From GCA-003244245 sp032230565 (GTDB lineage Bacteria > Actinomycetota > Actinomycetes > Mycobacteriales > Pseudonocardiaceae), in contig JAVXWL010000120.1 of assembly GCA_032230565.1 (NCBI GenBank), positions 1-5,839 of the forward strand: a stretch of DNA of 5,839 bases, in the 5' to 3' direction. Below the pieces are notes generated by a model, which was not told where the DNA came from, did no database searches, and worked only from the letters and a program-made list of their open reading frames with translations. The translations under genes were made by a program, and so were the position numbers. Below are positions 5,791 to 5,839 of the stretch, piece by piece (position 1 is the stretch's first letter; each line of letters starts with the position of its first letter).

Positions 5791-5839
5791 GCCGCCTTAG
5801 CTCAGTCGGCCAGAGCAGCTCACTCGTAATGAGCAGGTC
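5791..5839 (+). tRNA. tRNA-Thr (anticodon CGU), 3'-partial
   Basis: The 5' 49 nt of a tRNA fit the cloverleaf: acceptor strand GCCGCCT (5791-5797), TA at positions 8-9, D-stem GCTC/GAGC (5800-5803 and 5813-5816) around a loop containing the conserved GG, and an anticodon stem GCTCA/TGAGC (5818-5822 and 5830-5834) that is fully paired. The loop CTCGTAA (5823-5829) gives anticodon CGT (5825-5827), which reads the threonine codon ACG. The window ends in the variable loop (AGGTC), so the T arm, 3' acceptor strand and any encoded CCA are not visible. Confidence 0.93.

Noticed and set aside
5791..5839. Phage or integrative element attachment site at the tRNA
   Set aside because: Such sites usually lie at the tRNA 3' end, which is outside the window, and no integrase or duplicated tRNA fragment is seen.
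1..5839. CRISPR array, insertion sequence or transposase
   Set aside because: No spaced direct repeats, terminal inverted repeats or transposase-like proteins were found in either strand.

Overview
This is a high-GC window, strongly biased to G/C at third codon positions, with GTG/ATG starts and overlapping genes. The family content (PE-like and PPE-like proteins, a DUF3558 lipoprotein and EspG) points to an actinomycete, most likely Pseudonocardiales (the Saccharopolyspora/Amycolatopsis/Pseudonocardia type of genome). That assignment rests on recognised protein families and not on a database search.

Layout, all on the + strand. Positions 1-3000 hold a type VII secretion (ESX) accessory cassette. 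It consists of the 3' end of a PE/WXG100-like substrate gene, a DUF3558-type lipoprotein gene overlapping it by 4 bp (GTGA), a PPE-like protein gene with its own strong ribosome binding site, and an espG-family chaperone gene overlapping the PPE gene by 4 bp (ATGA). Positions 3005-5673 hold a housekeeping block: an MFS-type membrane protein and holB (DNA polymerase III delta'), again overlapping by ATGA. After holB come a strong hairpin (probable terminator), a 14-bp perfect palindrome, a possible tRNA promoter, a GC-rich leader palindrome, and a tRNA-Thr(CGU) gene cut by the window end.

How the genes work together. In mycobacteria, PE and PPE proteins form heterodimers, and the cytosolic chaperone EspG binds the PPE tip and delivers the pair to the ESX machinery. 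The first, third and fourth genes fit that module. The lipoprotein would be anchored outside the membrane and its role in the cassette is unknown. No ESX core gene (ecc, mycosin) is visible, so the cassette looks like an orphan substrate/chaperone set that relies on machinery encoded elsewhere. HolB is part of the replicative clamp loader. The MFS-like protein closely resembles the membrane half found fused to thymidylate kinase in many actinobacteria, but here no kinase follows it.

From PE to holB no gap exceeds 12 bp, so all six genes could be read as one transcript. I see no clearly undescribed system. The most interesting points are the fusion of the ESX cassette to the replication-gene block, the missing kinase after the MFS half, and altered export-motif residues in the PE-like and PPE-like proteins.
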